A stretch of 64,000 nucleotides of DNA from Sodiomyces alkalinus F11 (GCF_003711515.1 NW_021167081.1:2970483-3034482), one strand, 5' to 3'. Shown: positions 1 through 12,283, numbered from the stretch's first letter. Notes: a model not told the origin generated them from the sequence alone. Program-made: numbers and translations.

Positions 1-2360
1 GTACTAACCTCTAGTAAGGCGGCCTTGATCTATTTCAATTTATAGGGACTCTTTAGTATTTAAGACTAGTTCAGAGGTTCCTTAGGTATATCGCGGCGTA
101 GTAGCGGCTTCTTCGGTATCTTAATCTGATTATAGAAGGTATAAAAGGAAGGAGGGGTATAACGGTCGGTTAAACGCCTATTACGGGTAGGCCGGTTAGT
201 AGCGGCCGTCGGAATAATAGGAGGGCGGCTTTTTCTGCTAATAGAAGAGGAATGTTAGTTAATAGTGGCAGTGGAAGAAAAGGGTTATAAAGACTTAGCA
301 GGAGCCGTGGATACCGGATTAACGGCGGTGGTAGTAGTGGTTAATTCCTCTTTAAGAACCGATTAGTCAGGGGATAATAATCCTATTTCGACGGTATCGC
401 CGGTTATGGCCGTATCGTTAGATTAATCTTCGTTAGATCGTTTAAAAACAGGCGGCAGATCCGTAGTTCTAGTTAGTGGTATAGGAAGGCCGTTTATAGT
501 TATTTAAGGAGGGAAAACAGGTGCCGTTAGAGGCATAATTATAGGTGTAATTATAGAAGACGTTAAAGCAGGTGCCACCGGAGGCGTGGAAGGCGTTATA
601 GGGCTTATTTACCCTATTCCACGTGTCTCTTAATTAAGTGCCTCCTACTATTATTCTTCTGCAGATTCTGTAGTGGTTATTAAACCTGTACCTCTATCCA
701 CCCCCCTAGAAGTAACGGCAGTAATAGCGGCGATAGCTATAGTGGCCGTTGTAGTAGTAGCCTCCGGTATTACCTCCCTTATGGTATTCTAATCTAGTAG
801 CGTTTAAGGGTAAAGATTAACCACGTTAATAGTAAAATCCAGAGGATTATAGAGTTAATAATCTATAGGCAGATTAAGCTACTCGAAAACATTAATTAAT
901 ATCTTAGGTTCGTGGTCACGATCTTTATATAGTAGTTTTTTATTAAAGCTAACGTCTTTTATACGCAAGATCCTCCCTAATTTTAGCACCTAAATCCGAT
1001 ATATATTAATACTCTCGTAGCCGATTAAATAGCCGATATATACGCTCTTCGCGAGCTTAGCGTTACGGTTACGACCTCGTTAATAATCCGCGGTTAGTAG
1101 ATAGGCTGTATAACTATACCTTTTTAGGTAGCTAACGATAGGCTTTATCAGGATCTTCTTTAGGCCTTATTTATTAATCTACTCCTCTATCTACCCTTAA
1201 GGGGTTTTCCACTAGAGGTCCTTCCGAGGGATAAGGTTATATAGCTATACTATAGCAGCCATTAGTTCTAGCTATATATCCTATTAGATACCTAAGGCCG
1301 TTACGAGGGTCCTCGCGATAGTAAAAATACCGCCGCCGTGGCATTCTGCCCTCGGATTCTACGCGGCTATATATAGCGATAACCTCTTAAGCAAAATCCC
1401 TCTCTTATCGGCCTATTTATCGAAGCCTGTCTAAAGGGATCTTTCTCTATCCAGTCGGATCACTACAATTATATAGTGGTAGTACCTCTAAAAGAAGAAC
1501 TTATAATTCACTAACGTGGGTAAGGCCGATTTATAGTTACGTAGGAACCGTATAATAGCCTAACGAGTACAGGGATCGTATAAAAGCATCACGACCTTTA
1601 TACCATTATAGGCCTCGTTAAGGCTAAAGAGGTTAACCCCAACCCTATACCACCGCCTTATCGTTTAGTAATTAGGTGACCTTCTTAAGATAAGCTTCTT
1701 TACATTACTAAGGGTATAGGTATTATAATCCACTATAAGAGGGCCTTTTTAATATCCTTTAATCACGCCTCTAATAAGGGTATTGTTAATTTTATCGAGG
1801 GCAGTAGCGCCGGCGTGCCTTAGCCTCTCGTGCTATAAACGAGCGTCTACTACGCTTATAGTAGGCGTTATAGAGCTATTAAAGAAGCTGCTTAGTAGAT
1901 GCTATTAACAATCCGTTAGAACGAGAGCGTATTAATCGTTAACGTTATTAAGAGGTAGGGCTAATAAGCCCTCTCCAGAGGCCACCTTTAGGACTTCGAG
2001 GCCGGAATTAAAAATAATACCCTATTCCTTTAATCTTCTATTTGCGATTAAGGTTATTAGGTAATCTTATATAAAAGTATCGCGATTTAGCACTAAAATA
2101 AAGGGATCATATATTCGTCGTTTACCTCTAATTATGTCCTGCTATAACCCTTAACTAGCTTAGTCTCTCTACTACCCGTTTAAAAACGATACTCTTCTAT
2201 AGCAGGTTCGAAGTCCTATAGCAGGTAGTATTAGTTAGTAATATACCTAGAGGTGCCGGAATCGATTAATAGCTAGTTAAAGAGGTTACTGCTAATATTA
2301 CCGTTTAGTTATAGTAGAGAGTATATCCTATAGAATTTCTTATCGGAATCCTTATCCTGG
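1..2360 (-). pseudogene. Copia A pol relic: protease, integrase and downstream spacer
   Basis: Reading the minus strand from 2340 leftwards gives a Ty1/Copia polyprotein broken only by RIP-type stops. The aspartic protease lies at about 2230-2300, with the frame LIDSGTSRYITN matching the family's DSG active site. The integrase C-terminal part lies at about 900-1110, with GYLIGYESINIYR and a downstream RIKDVSFN-like block typical of Copia. From about 900 down to 1 the sequence is the low-complexity spacer that usually separates integrase from reverse transcriptase. The RT and the distal LTR lie beyond the window edge. The right end at 2360 is not a natural end: Gypsy A is inserted there and the element resumes at 9463. 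Family assignment is firm. The exact domain limits are estimates. Confidence 0.85.
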
Positions 2361-2564
2361 TGTGACGGCTTATCAAAAGTTGTTCACGTATTAAGGCCGA
2401 AAATATAGATTATTCGAATTAAGGAAGGAAAGGAGGAAAGGAAAAGTCTACCCAGTGTGTAGGCGGCTAAGTACGTGTGGGATCGTACAGGCCTCACTAG
2501 AGAGTCCGTGCTTTTTAGTCCCGGCCACTGCCGGGGACTATTCTGCGGGCTATAGCGTATAATA
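2361..2564 (-). repeat. Gypsy A 3' LTR
   Basis: 204 bases, beginning TGTGACGGC on the plus strand. On the element's own strand the LTR ends in GCCGTCACA and starts TATTA (TGTTA before RIP). It is near-identical in layout to the copy at 9254-9457 and to the LTRs of Gypsy B and M. The internal GGGGACTA...CCCGG arms form a short palindrome around 2519-2540. Confidence 0.93.
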
Positions 2565-3119
2565 TACCCCCCCCCCCCGCCGATAGAGGCGAGGTCGTGG
2601 TTATATTATGGTTGTCCGGTCCTGACATTATATTACCCTGGCCTCCCCGCGTATAATATAAAAATAGCCTCCTTTATTTGATTCTATTAAAGGCTCCCTC
2701 GAAGGAAGGTAATCCGTAGTAGCTAAGGTCCTTTTAAGGCTAAAATAGCATAAAGGAGCTCTTATATAGCGGTGCTATCGCGAGCGCCTCGCTAGTATAT
2801 ATACTCGTTAGAAATAACGTGCCTACCGTGTATATAACCGGGGGTTATTCCTTCTACCCTAATAGCGTAGGAAGGGTAGTAAAATAAACCTCCTATTATT
2901 CCTCGTTTTTTTACTATTTTCTTCCTCTTCTATAGCTTCCGATTTTGTAAAAACCTTTTGATTATTTTTTATATCGTGAGTAGCCCCGAGATACCTCGCG
3001 GGTCCCCTAATAGTATAACTAACGTCGCCGAGTAGCAGCTTATCTCTTAAGCCGCAAGTATCCTCCTTACTATAAGGGAATACCCCCCTCGCTCGTGGTT
3101 CTATACCGTGGCTAACCGT

Positions 3120-4254
3120 CCGTAGATATCTGATTTCGCCTTACCTAATAAGCGCCTTTATAAGGGTAATAGTAATAACGATATAAGTTCGCGGCCCTTA
3201 TTACTACGGGTTATAAGGTCGGCCGTAACTAACGATAAGTAGACTCTAACCCCCCCCCCCTACTAAGAAGCGCCGTGATCCTAAAAATCCTCCTAGACCC
3301 TATCGCCTCGCCCTATATTTATATTGTAGTACCCGGTCGTATAAATAAGAGTATAGTATCGAGTATTACTATTAGTCGGGCCTTAGCACGGCTAAGGCCC
3401 ACACTAAGTATTATAAGTGCTTATACCGTACTTATAAGTGTTCGGAGGTAAGTATACCGGTTATACGTGTGGTGACTATAACTAACGGGTAATATAGCTC
3501 CCCCCTACGGCCTATAACGCCGCTAACGCCCTATAGGATACCGCTTATACTATAAATAAGGACCCTAACGACGAAGATATACGTTTATACCTGCCCTTCG
3601 CTTAGTAGCCTTTATACTAATTCTTCTGTATAGAACCGCTACTAGTTTTAGGATACCTATAGTTATTTCTAAGTTACCCTTAGCTAGGCTAAGTTAGGTA
3701 AAAGCGTCGCTATTCCCTTATAGTCGCCCGCCCCGCCTATTACCCCCGCTCCCGCCGCCGCGCCGCCTCCTATTATCGCTCCGCCTCCTACTACCGTACC
3801 GCCTCCCGCCGCCGCCCTATCGCCGGCCACCGCCCCGCCCTTTACTACCGAGTTTTAGGTAGGTATAGTACGAGCTTTTAACGATATCGCCTCCTCTATA
3901 TATAGTATAGATAAGACGCTTAAGGATATATCGTATAAGCTAAAGGGCCGTAACGATAATATAGCCTCTATTAGGGCGGAACTATATAGCCTCTTTTATT
4001 ATAGGAGACGATTTTATAAGTATTTTATTACTTTATACCCTTTCTTAGCCGGTGCCCCGGAGGTAGCCCCTAAGGCTATACCTGCCTCGGCTCCTTTTTA
4101 GGAGGTCGTTACTCCCCTTATCGTTAATAGCGAGGAGGGCACGGCTACCTCGGCGGCTTACTTTAAGCCGATAAAGGAGTTATAGGTGGGTGCTGCTAAG
4201 GGCGGTATAGCCTTATAAGAGGAGGAGTTAGAGGAGGGAGAAGTCGTGGAGTAA
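3120..4254 (+). pseudogene. Antisense accessory ORF of Gypsy A (unknown protein)
   Basis: I do not recognise this protein. On the strand opposite gag-pol, one frame stays open apart from RIP-type TAG/TAA for about 350 codons. It ends in GAG-TAA at 4252-4254, about 60 bases from the converging pol stop. Visible parts in order: a basic N-terminal block (KKRRDPKNPPRPYR, from about 3265) with KCLYRTYKCS cysteines; a Pro/Ala-rich linker (about 3725-3840); a helical segment (IDKTLKDISYKLKG); and an acidic Glu-rich tail (EEELEEGE). The 11-base C run at 3250-3260 may have slipped by one base. The same frame occurs in Gypsy B (44468-45640) and Gypsy M (51224-52880). A CT-rich tract at about 2890-2945 lies upstream and could be its promoter. 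The start is not resolved. Confidence 0.7.
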
Positions 4255-4319
4255 TAGGTTTCCTTATTTATTTAGGTCATTTTCGGTATTTTACTTAATT
4301 CTCCGCTACTTATAAATTA

Positions 4320-7300
4320 CGTGGAGCGGGGGTACGCCCCTAGTACGACTTTACTTTTAGTTCTTATCCTCCTCGCCGCTATATTAGCTTTTTTTCGCGC
4401 CCGTGTCATTTTTATATACTATTATAAAGGCCCGTTATTCGACTATACTAGGCCGTGCTTCTTCTCGAATTCGTCAAGCGCTTATATCTCCCGTATACTC
4501 TTAAGTGGTTCCTATATTAGTCTTATATAGCTCTCCTATCGCACTAATACCTCTTAGACCTTACCGCGACCTCGCCTTCGAGTATAGGCGTAAAGGACTT
4601 CCTTTACTACTTATTCGTCCTCCCTATTTAGCCTTTCGCGGATAAGTAATAGCTAGGGGTTTATTATCGCTTACCTTAGTATGGGGTCGTGGTCGGCTCG
4701 CCGTAGGAGATCTATATAGAAACGGTTATAGATCTATGACGGGATATTTAATTCTACGACGTAGGAGTTAATACCCTTTATAACTTTATACTTATGGTAA
4801 AGCTAGGTAAGTTTCTTTAATAGCCGTGGCGAGGAGTAATTACCGATATCTAACTATATAAGGTTATCCCTTTTAAACCTTTTAGTAGGGTAGCGCTAAC
4901 GGTTTACTAACTCCTCTTAGCGTAGTTATATAGCGGCTATCGCGGCCTAGGCGAACTAGGTAGCCTTCTTAAGGCGACTTAGCAAGTCTTACGCGGAAGC
5001 CTCGCGCTTATGGGTTAGCGCGGTCTTATTAACTTAGAGAGGCTCCGCGGAGCACCTATATTATAGAAAAAATAGGCTTAATTAGATCGTTAAGTTTACT
5101 CGGTTATTTAAGGCTAGTTACGCTACCGGTAATAGCGTATTTTAATCGTCTTCGGCGTAATAGGTATACGCCTATAAATAGGCTTAGACTTCCTGGTTAA
5201 TACGTTTAGGACCTCCGTCCGTTTAAGGGTAGTATATAGTACTTAGTCGTTATTTAATACCCGCGAGTTTATAAAAGTGTCTTTAAAAGCGGCTAGTTTA
5301 ATTCGACCCCTTATCGCTAATAATGGATTTCGGTATTCCGTAGAACCTATAATAGCAGAGTAAGAACCGTTTAGTATAGGCTTTAGTGTGTATAATATCT
5401 ATCGCTTTAAGCGTTACTAATTTTAAGAGTCGGTCGGTGATTACCTATAAGTATCTATACTTACCCTCGCGGGTGGGTAATAGGTCTATTATAAAGTCTA
5501 TCGCGATATTATAAAAGATTCACTTTAGTATAAGAAGTAAGCGTAGTAATCCTCTCTTCGTACCCCTTTATACATGGCTAGCTTAGCAGGTATCGTAGTT
5601 CCGTATAAACCTTTTAATATCTCGATTTATACCGGGCTAAAAGAATTAACAGGCGATTAGGGTAATAGTATTATCCCTGCCTAGGTATCCACTAACCACT
5701 AAGTCGTAGATCGCTTATATAAGACGGCCTTATAGCGGGTAGCTAGCCCCGTCTTCGTTATCCCTTAATACCTATAGGCGGTTATAAAATATTAGCCGTC
5801 CTTAGTCGATTTTATGCTTAGTAATTTATATCTTAAGCTTTAGCTTAGGGGGAAAACTCCGTTCTCCCGCTACTACTACGGTAAAAGCACCTTAATAACG
5901 CTTATCAGTAGCCCTAGCTTTATTCTATAGTTATTATAGGTTAGGGTCTACTTCGAAGATTATACTAGGCTCTAGTAATATTACTCTTACTAGGTATACC
6001 CGGGGGGAGATAGCTATATCGGGGCTTATTTAGATATACCTCCCCTGCTCTCGGATATTAGAAGAAATCTTAGGTATATCCTATTCTTAATATAAGAGCG
6101 CGTTAGTTATAACGTTATCGGCCCCTCGCCTATACTCTAATATAAAGTTATATTAAGCGAGCTTAGTAGCCTAATAACTCTAGCGCTCGATTAGGGCCCT
6201 TTTTATTAAAAAGTATTCGAGCGGTTTATAATTAGAGTAAATCTACAACCGGCCGCTACCCACAAGCTCGGCTTTCTAAGTCTATAGGCAGTCTATAATC
6301 GCTAGTATCTCCTTATCGTGAATCGGGTAATTATACTCGGCGGAGTCAAGTCGGCGTAAGTAGTATATAATAATATACCTATATCCTTATCCGTCTTCCT
6401 ATAAGAATACGCCGCCTAGCGCGAACCCTAAGTAATCCGTTTCTAGCCAGGTCTTCTTTCCGGGTTATTATTATCAAAGGTAAGGCTTTTCCTAGAACCT
6501 CTACTTTAGTTCCTTAAAGGCTACCTCTTATAAGGGGCCTTAGTAAAACGGGGCGTTTTTCTTTATTAGGGCCGTAAATAGCGCTATAATAGCTACGAAG
6601 TCGCGGATAAATATCCTATAGAAGTTAGCGAACCCTAGGAAACTTTATACTTTACTTATAGAGACTAGCGCTTTTTATTCTACGATAGCCTTTAGTTTCT
6701 CGGGGTTATAAAATACCCCTTTTTCCGCCGTAACGATAAACCCTAGGTATTTAACCGTCTTAACGCTAAACTCGTACTTTTTCGGGTTAAGGTTTACCCT
6801 AGCGTTTACGAGGGTACTAAGCACTCGCCGTACCTTCTCCTTATAATCCTTATAAAATCCGTCTAAGTAGACTAGGATATCGTTTATATACGTAGAGATA
6901 AAATCGTTAAGGAACTCCTGTAACGATAAGTTAATATATCGCTAGAACGTTATAGGCGCGCCGATTAACCTAAAAGGGTATACTAGCTACTCGAATAGTC
7001 TAAACCGAGTACGGAATACGGTCTTATACTTATGCCCGGGTAATATCCGTATCTTATAGAAGGCCGCGATAACGTCTAATTTAGTAAACCACTTTACTTT
7101 AGCTAGGTTATATAGGGTCTTTATAATTAGGGGGAGTAAGTAGCGATCTCACTAAGTAATCGTATTTAGGGCGTAATAATTATAGTAAAATCGGAGGCCG
7201 CCTCCCGGCTTCCTTATAAATAGTATAGGCGCGGAGGTAGCTAAGCTACTCGTACGAATAAATCCCATATCTATTAAATCCGTTATCGTCTTTCGTAATA

Positions 7301-8119
7301 TAAGGAGCTCATTATATAATATATTATAGAGCGGGCCCTACGGTAAGGCTTATTCGTTATTATTACTATTCTTCTATAAGTAGACCTTATAGTCGGCGCT
7401 AGGTTAGTATAGTGGTAGGTAAATAGAGTATAAGGGCGTGAATAAGTCGCCGAAGTCTTATACAATACTCTCGGGAATATATTCTCGCGGGTCTATTAGT
7501 TCCTTTATATTTAGGGCCTTTTCGATATCCTTTAGCGATATAGCCTATAAACTCTTTTCCTATCTTTCTCCTTTCCGGTACTATAGTCGTCTATATAGTC
7601 TTACGAATATAGACCCTATTACTAGTACTATAGTACGGATCTTTTATACTACCTTCGGCTCCTTTTCGCCCTAAAATCGGATATTAATATCGGCTACTCC
7701 GTAGCAGAGCCTATATTCCTTAGTGTAGAGGACTATATTATTATATTCTATTTATAAAAGCCTAAGGAAAAGGTCTTAGTCTAGACCTAGCACTTTATAC
7801 GCGAAAACACGCTCGGTATACCCTTATATATTTAGCGTAAAGACTATAATACCGGCGTTACTAGCCGGTTTAGTCTTATCCGAGAAGCCTTTTAGTAGTT
7901 ATTTCTTCTTATCGACTAATAGTAAGCGTATTTTTCGAGTAAACTTCTTATTTATAGTAGTATAGTAGTAATAACTCGTATCTATAAAAGCGTTTATTAA
8001 CCTATTACTATTAACTCTTATTTAGATTAATACTAACTTACTCCGTAACAGCGGTTTAAACTCCTCCTACTCGCGTTATTCTTACGCCGTTAGCTCCGGT
8101 GCCTGATTTCGCACTAGAG
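4320..8119 (-). pseudogene. Gypsy A pol relic (protease, RT, RNase H, integrase, chromodomain-like tail)
   Basis: Minus-strand frames give Ty3/Gypsy Pol. The protease is at about 7860-7990. The reverse transcriptase is at about 6600-7330, with its catalytic box YxDD now reading YIND near 6885, followed by NLNPKKYEF, typical of fungal chromoviruses. RNase H is at about 6100-6500. The integrase is at about 5000-5800, with the zinc-binding region near 5640-5740. Chromodomain-like residues and a basic C-terminus run to about 4320. Catalytic Asp to Asn changes and the many TAG/TAA codons fit C-to-T changes on either strand at CpA. The copy in Gypsy B lines up throughout. Confidence 0.9.
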
Positions 8120-8870
8120 CTACTCTTTTTCTGAGTCTTCGGTATCATCGGGAATATCTTCGGGTTCCTCCTTTTAAGGGAATATTCGGGCTACTAAATC
8201 CTTCTTACTCTTATAGTGCCGTTAAACGTGGCCCTTTTTCTAGTAATTCTAGCACGTAATATTCGCGTAGCGGTTAGGTTTTTATTAAGTCCTTTTAGAC
8301 TCGCCGACCTTATTAACTCTACCTATAGCGATATCGCTATTAGCGTCCTTAGCTAGTTGATAGGCGACGGGAATTAATCGGTACGACTTATTAATACCTT
8401 CCTATCTCCACGTAATTATCTATACTTTATCGACCTACTCAGAGTAAGTATCTATTAGGCTATTATATAGCCTAGTATTTAGGGCGCTATTAAGGAACGA
8501 TATCTTAATATAATCTATCTAATCGTGGCCTCCTGCTTATACTAGGTTCCTCTTAAAAGTCGGTAAGAAGCGCGCGAATAGCTAGTCGGGTTTTTGCTTT
8601 ATCGCTCTAAGGGCGTTAATAGCGCGACCTTATTCGTTACGGTCCTTATACGTATAGTTAAGGTAAGCTATAAATTGCTCCGGGTTAAATTCATTATTTA
8701 TACCTTTATTACCGAAGAAGGTGCTAACTACCTACTAAGGCTAGGTATCTAAGCACGCGTTAATTAAGTACTACGCCTCCTTATTACTACGGAATAGCGG
8801 CCTATTAAGTTTAAGTATTAATTGTATAGCCCAGGATTAAGCGGTATATTCCGTGCGTTTTCTACTAAAT
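8120..8870 (-). pseudogene. Gypsy A gag relic with zinc knuckle
   Basis: The minus-strand frame from about 8865 corresponds to the Gag of Gypsy B, which begins at an ATG at 39849. A CCHC knuckle remnant lies at about 8222-8262: the frame reads C-x2-Y-x4-H, with the second Cys changed to Tyr and Trp/Gln codons changed to stops. The stretch 8871-9253 is the non-coding leader between gag and the 5' LTR; I see no other gene in it. Confidence 0.8.
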
Positions 8871-9253
8871 TTTACGGGAACGGCGACCTACTATACCCGG
8901 TATAAGAGCGTGGGTACTAGCGGCGGTAGCGGAATAGGTATCGTAGTCTCTGCCTTTAGTGGCTTAGGTAAGGGCGAGGGCGTGATAATTAGGGTAGGCG
9001 TCGGGTATATAATAGGTACGAGGTGCGGGTTAAGTTAAGACCTTTCGAAGGCAATTTATAGGCTAGTGATTATATTATAAATAGGGGCGATATATATCCT
9101 TACCGCTTCTCTACGCGTTATAACACGCGTTCGTCGATTTTATTATACGAGGTCCCTACGACTTACCATAAGCCCCTTAGTAGACTCGGGGCGAAGTGAC
9201 CGGGACCTCTTTCTATATAGGCGTTAAAGCTTATAATCTTATAAGTTCGAATA

Positions 9254-9457
9254 TATAACGGCTTATTAAAAGTTATTCACGTATTAAGGCCGAAAATATA
9301 GATTATTCGAACTAAAGAAGGAAAAGAGGAAAGGAAAAGTCTACGCGGTGTATAGGCGGCTAAGTATGTGTAGGATCGCACGGGCCTCGCTAAAGGGTCT
9401 ATGCTTCTTAGTCCCGGCCACTACCGGGGACTATTCTGCGGGCCATAGCCCGTAATA
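9254..9457 (-). repeat. Gypsy A 5' LTR
   Basis: 204 bases, a direct repeat of 2361-2564. On the plus strand it begins TATAACGGC and ends GGCCATAGCCCGTAATA, followed at once by the CCTGG duplication. Length and both ends agree with the other LTRs of this family. Confidence 0.93.
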
Positions 9458-9462
9458 CCTGG

Positions 9463-10620
9463 TTATCGATAAAATTAGATACCTCCGTCGACGATTCTTT
9501 CGGCTATAACTTCTAAGAGTCCTTTTTAGCACCCGTTTTTAGGCTTTTAGCGTCCTTGTCGATATTTTCTTAGAATCTCTTTTAACGTTTATTATCCTAG
9601 GTCTTAATAATCCGGTCGTAGCGTTCTAAGATCTCTTTTAAAGGTGTGTATCCCGTCTTCCTATATACCTCGTTTACGTTTAGGCACTTCTATAGAGGCT
9701 TATAGTTATATTTACTCCTCTTCTTATTACGGTAGTTGTAAAGCCACTCTTTCTTTTCCTATAGAGAGGACTGCTAATTATCTTACTATCCCGATTACAC
9801 CCGCTAATCCTTACCTTCTTTATCCTTACCTAGGAAGGTTACCGTATAAAAGGATACTATAGTGGGCTTCTTATTAAGTCGGTGCGGGTAGTAGCGACGA
9901 AGCTATATCGTATATTCCTCCACGATAAATTAAATCGAGGGTAAGTCTTCCTCTTCTAACCGGATAAGCTATATAAAACATCCTTCTAACCACTCTAGTA
10001 CTACGTAGCCGATAGCGTTAAAGAAGCCGTCTATCCATTATTCCTTAGTATCGTATTCTCGAACTTTATACGTCTTAGCGTCGTGGTATAGCTTTATAAA
10101 GTCGTTTAGCTAACGCTTATAGGGTATACGCCTAACGTTTTAGAGGTATTCGTCCTAGCGTCTTTTGATTAGTGACTTTTAGGCGGCGTTCGTCGGCTTA
10201 AGGTGCGTTTTCAGGGCCTTTAATATATCCCTTACTTCCTTATAGCCGGCGTACTAATCCTTTAAAGCAGGGCTAACTATCTTCGCGATATAGTCGTGGA
10301 GTGCTTAAATCCCCCGTTTTTCAGCCTTATACCGATCCTCTTCTACCTGCCAGATCTTAAACAGTATATCCTAATTAGTGGCGTTATATTCTTCGGCTAT
10401 AGTAGGAGGTTACGGTGGATCGGTTCGAATACGGCGCTTAGGCCGTTTAGCCTCTTTAAGGTCGGGATTAACGAGGTCGGCGATATTATAGGAGTGCGCG
10501 ATAGTTATCACGGCTTTAATCCGAGGCCTCTAGTCTTTCGGAGATGTAAGCGATATAAGGCCTATAACGGGCACTACTACCGTGGAAGCTATCGTTACAC
10601 TAATAAAAAGTAGTGGAATT
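9463..10620 (-). pseudogene. Copia A gag relic
   Basis: Minus-strand translation from about 10460 leftwards stays in one frame for several hundred codons if RIP stops are allowed. It contains ILFKIWQVEEDRYKAEKRGI followed by a helical run, then HLKPTNAA and DEYL blocks. This is the layout of a Copia Gag core (UBN2/retrotransposon gag type). It continues the element at 1-2360 across the Gypsy A insertion. A plus-strand open frame at 10296-10613 lies over it and is only its shadow. No zinc knuckle can be seen before the break at 9462. Confidence 0.75.
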
Positions 10621-11322
10621 GGATAAACGGAAAGGTTAATTACTATATTAAACGCTTAAAACGATAGTGCGATTAAAACGATAAAACGATTAATTAAAAC
10701 TAAAGCAAGCGGACGTTATCAATAATACCAAACTACCTGCTATAGACTTAAGGCTAATTTTGATAGCCTAGAAGCTATAGGATCGATCGGAATAGCTTCG
10801 TTTATTAGAACGCCGGGCTTATAACTGTCAGACAGAAAATATACCGCTACACTAAAAGGGAATTCCCCACTTATGTAGGTACTTCTGGTCTCTTATATGA
10901 TACAACACACCCCCCTAGCCTTATATAAAGGACGATCTTCGTGCTTAAACAGTCTGGATATATCACTAGCATCAAGGCGGCTCTCTCTTATTAGATATAA
11001 CGCTCCTGTAGTGGATCTCTCTTATTTTTAAGACATCTTCTTAGCTAGGGTTTGAACGGGTGACCTTTAGTAGGTTTACAGGGAAGTTACAGGATAAATC
11101 CTCCCGGGCTCATAACTATCAGAACACAAATAAGGTACGCGGAATTATATGTGTATTTATCTAAGTGAAGTTTATAATACTTCATGGGGATGTCTAACTA
11201 TACGGAAAAAGTAGAGAAAATAAGAGTGGATACATAGGACCGAGGTACTCCATACGTCTGACACAATGTGGTTTATCACACCTCGATAAGGTGGCTGTGG
11301 GCATCTAACAACTGTTTTACAC
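10621..11322 (-). repeat. Copia A leader and probable 5' LTR, little affected by RIP
   Basis: No coding frame is visible. On the minus strand it sits where Copia A's leader and 5' LTR should be. A candidate primer-binding region is near 10711-10735. CpA and TpG are frequent again here (for example GATACAACACAC near 10900), in contrast with the coding parts on both sides. A TATA-like TTATATAAAGG lies at 10921-10931. The partner LTR is outside the window, so neither edge can be fixed. The right end merges with an unassigned stretch (about 11245-11322) before the Copia F LTR remnant. Confidence 0.45.
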
Positions 11323-11441
11323 TGTTAGGCAAATGCTGCCACCGTATTTTAAATGGTGTAGATTCTGTAAGCGTATACCCGGATTATAATCTTAGTAATC
11401 CGGCCCGTTATATAACAGAAAAGACTATAGTCTATTCGATA
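11323..11441 (-). repeat. Copia F 3' LTR remnant
   Basis: Starts TGTTAGGC and ends TTCGATA. It is inverted relative to, and clearly homologous with, the distal part of the 203-base LTRs of Copia C (27296-27498, 32749-32951) and of the Copia F 5' LTR (36471-36673). The outer 75 or so bases expected to its left cannot be aligned, so this copy is truncated or diverged. No target duplication could be found for Copia F. Confidence 0.75.
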
Positions 11442-11926
11442 TACCCCCTAATCGTCCTAAACGTTAGTTAGGCGATTAAAGCTATTTCTAACCGGTAGAT
11501 ATAATAGCTATATAACCTATATACTCTCTTCGCTATAGCCACCCTTACATTTATTCTTTAGGTCCTCTAAATACTTTATCCGGACTTCCTCTAGCTGTTT
11601 TTACTATAACTATGCCTGCATATCTATCACGCCCACCTAGGACCTAAATACCTTTAATTTCTCGCCGTATAACGCCTTTATTAGACTATCTACGACTATT
11701 TCCGCGCTTACTACGTATATTATAAGTATTTAGCCATATTTCTTTACTTACCGTAACTAGTGGCCGTGGATATCTACATAGCGGAAGCGTGTTATTAACG
11801 TGCTAATCTTTAAATTAATTAACAGAATCGTTTAGTTATTATTATATACAATCCTTAATTTCGGGTTATCAAATTCTACTCCTATACTTAGTAATAGCCG
11901 GTATATAAAGATACCTTTTTTTGCAC
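11442..11926 (-). pseudogene. Copia F pol relic, RNase H C-terminal part
   Basis: The reverse complement matches the last 450 or so bases of Copia C pol (32280-32748) almost throughout, including the end of the Copia RNase H and the tail before the LTR. It is cut at 11926 by Gypsy D and resumes at 20672. Copia F and Copia C are two copies of one family in opposite orientation. Confidence 0.88.
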
Positions 11927-11931
11927 CTTAT

Positions 11932-12283
11932 TATCAGGTGCCTGCAGCCGTGGTTATAATGGGTCCCTAGTGTGAACCTATAGCGGTCCAGGTATGCCCA
12001 GTCTAAGACCCCTCGAGGTATAAACAAAGCAAGTCATTATATAGTAAACAGAATACTCCCTCAAAGTAAATAAGGCAGCCCTTAAGGAAGTAACTAAGTA
12101 GTCTTCGAGGAGTAGAGAGTAGTCTTAAGGAGCAAGGGAGCCTCCCCCTTTAAAGGGGAGGCTAGTGATTAATCTAATTCTTTAGCTATATCCACGTTCT
12201 AACCCTATTATAATCCTATCGTGATTCTACCTGTTTCCTTACTTAACCCTACCTTTTTACTCTTTACGACTACCTGTTTAATA
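11932..12283 (+). repeat. Gypsy D 5' LTR
   Basis: 352 bases. It starts TATCAGGTG and ends TGTTTAATA; before RIP these would be TGTCAGG and TTTAACA, the usual TG...CA ends. A palindrome, CTCCCCCTTTAAAGGGGAG, lies at about 12143-12164 and recurs in the other two LTRs of this family. Confidence 0.93.

Larger units (their letters stand above)
2361..9457 (-). mobile_element. Gypsy A, full-length RIP-damaged LTR retrotransposon nested in Copia A
   Basis: A 7097-base element bounded by 204-base direct repeats and flanked by the perfect 5-base target duplication CCTGG (2356-2360 and 9458-9462). Copia A coding sequence continues on both sides, so Gypsy A inserted into Copia A between gag and protease. 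Order on the minus strand: LTR, leader, gag with one zinc knuckle, protease, RT, RNase H, integrase, chromodomain-like tail, then an antisense ORF, a poly-purine run (seen here as poly-C at 2565-2581) and the 3' LTR. It belongs to the same family as Gypsy B (39254-46262) and M (50448-58552). The density of RIP stops in every frame makes it non-coding today. Confidence 0.95.

Noticed and set aside
4321..4530. Open frame opposite the end of Gypsy A pol, with a similar one at 44191-44400 in Gypsy B
   Set aside because: Both lie exactly over the well-supported pol C-terminus (SKKKHGPV, EIVLGLYPRAT). Their similarity follows from pol conservation, and the separate antisense ORF ends just short of them.
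10296..10613. 105-residue plus frame
   Set aside because: Shadow of the Copia A gag frame on the minus strand.
11242..11445. A full 203-base LTR and target duplication for Copia F at its left end
   Set aside because: Only the distal 119 bases align; the outer part and any matching 5-base flank could not be found.
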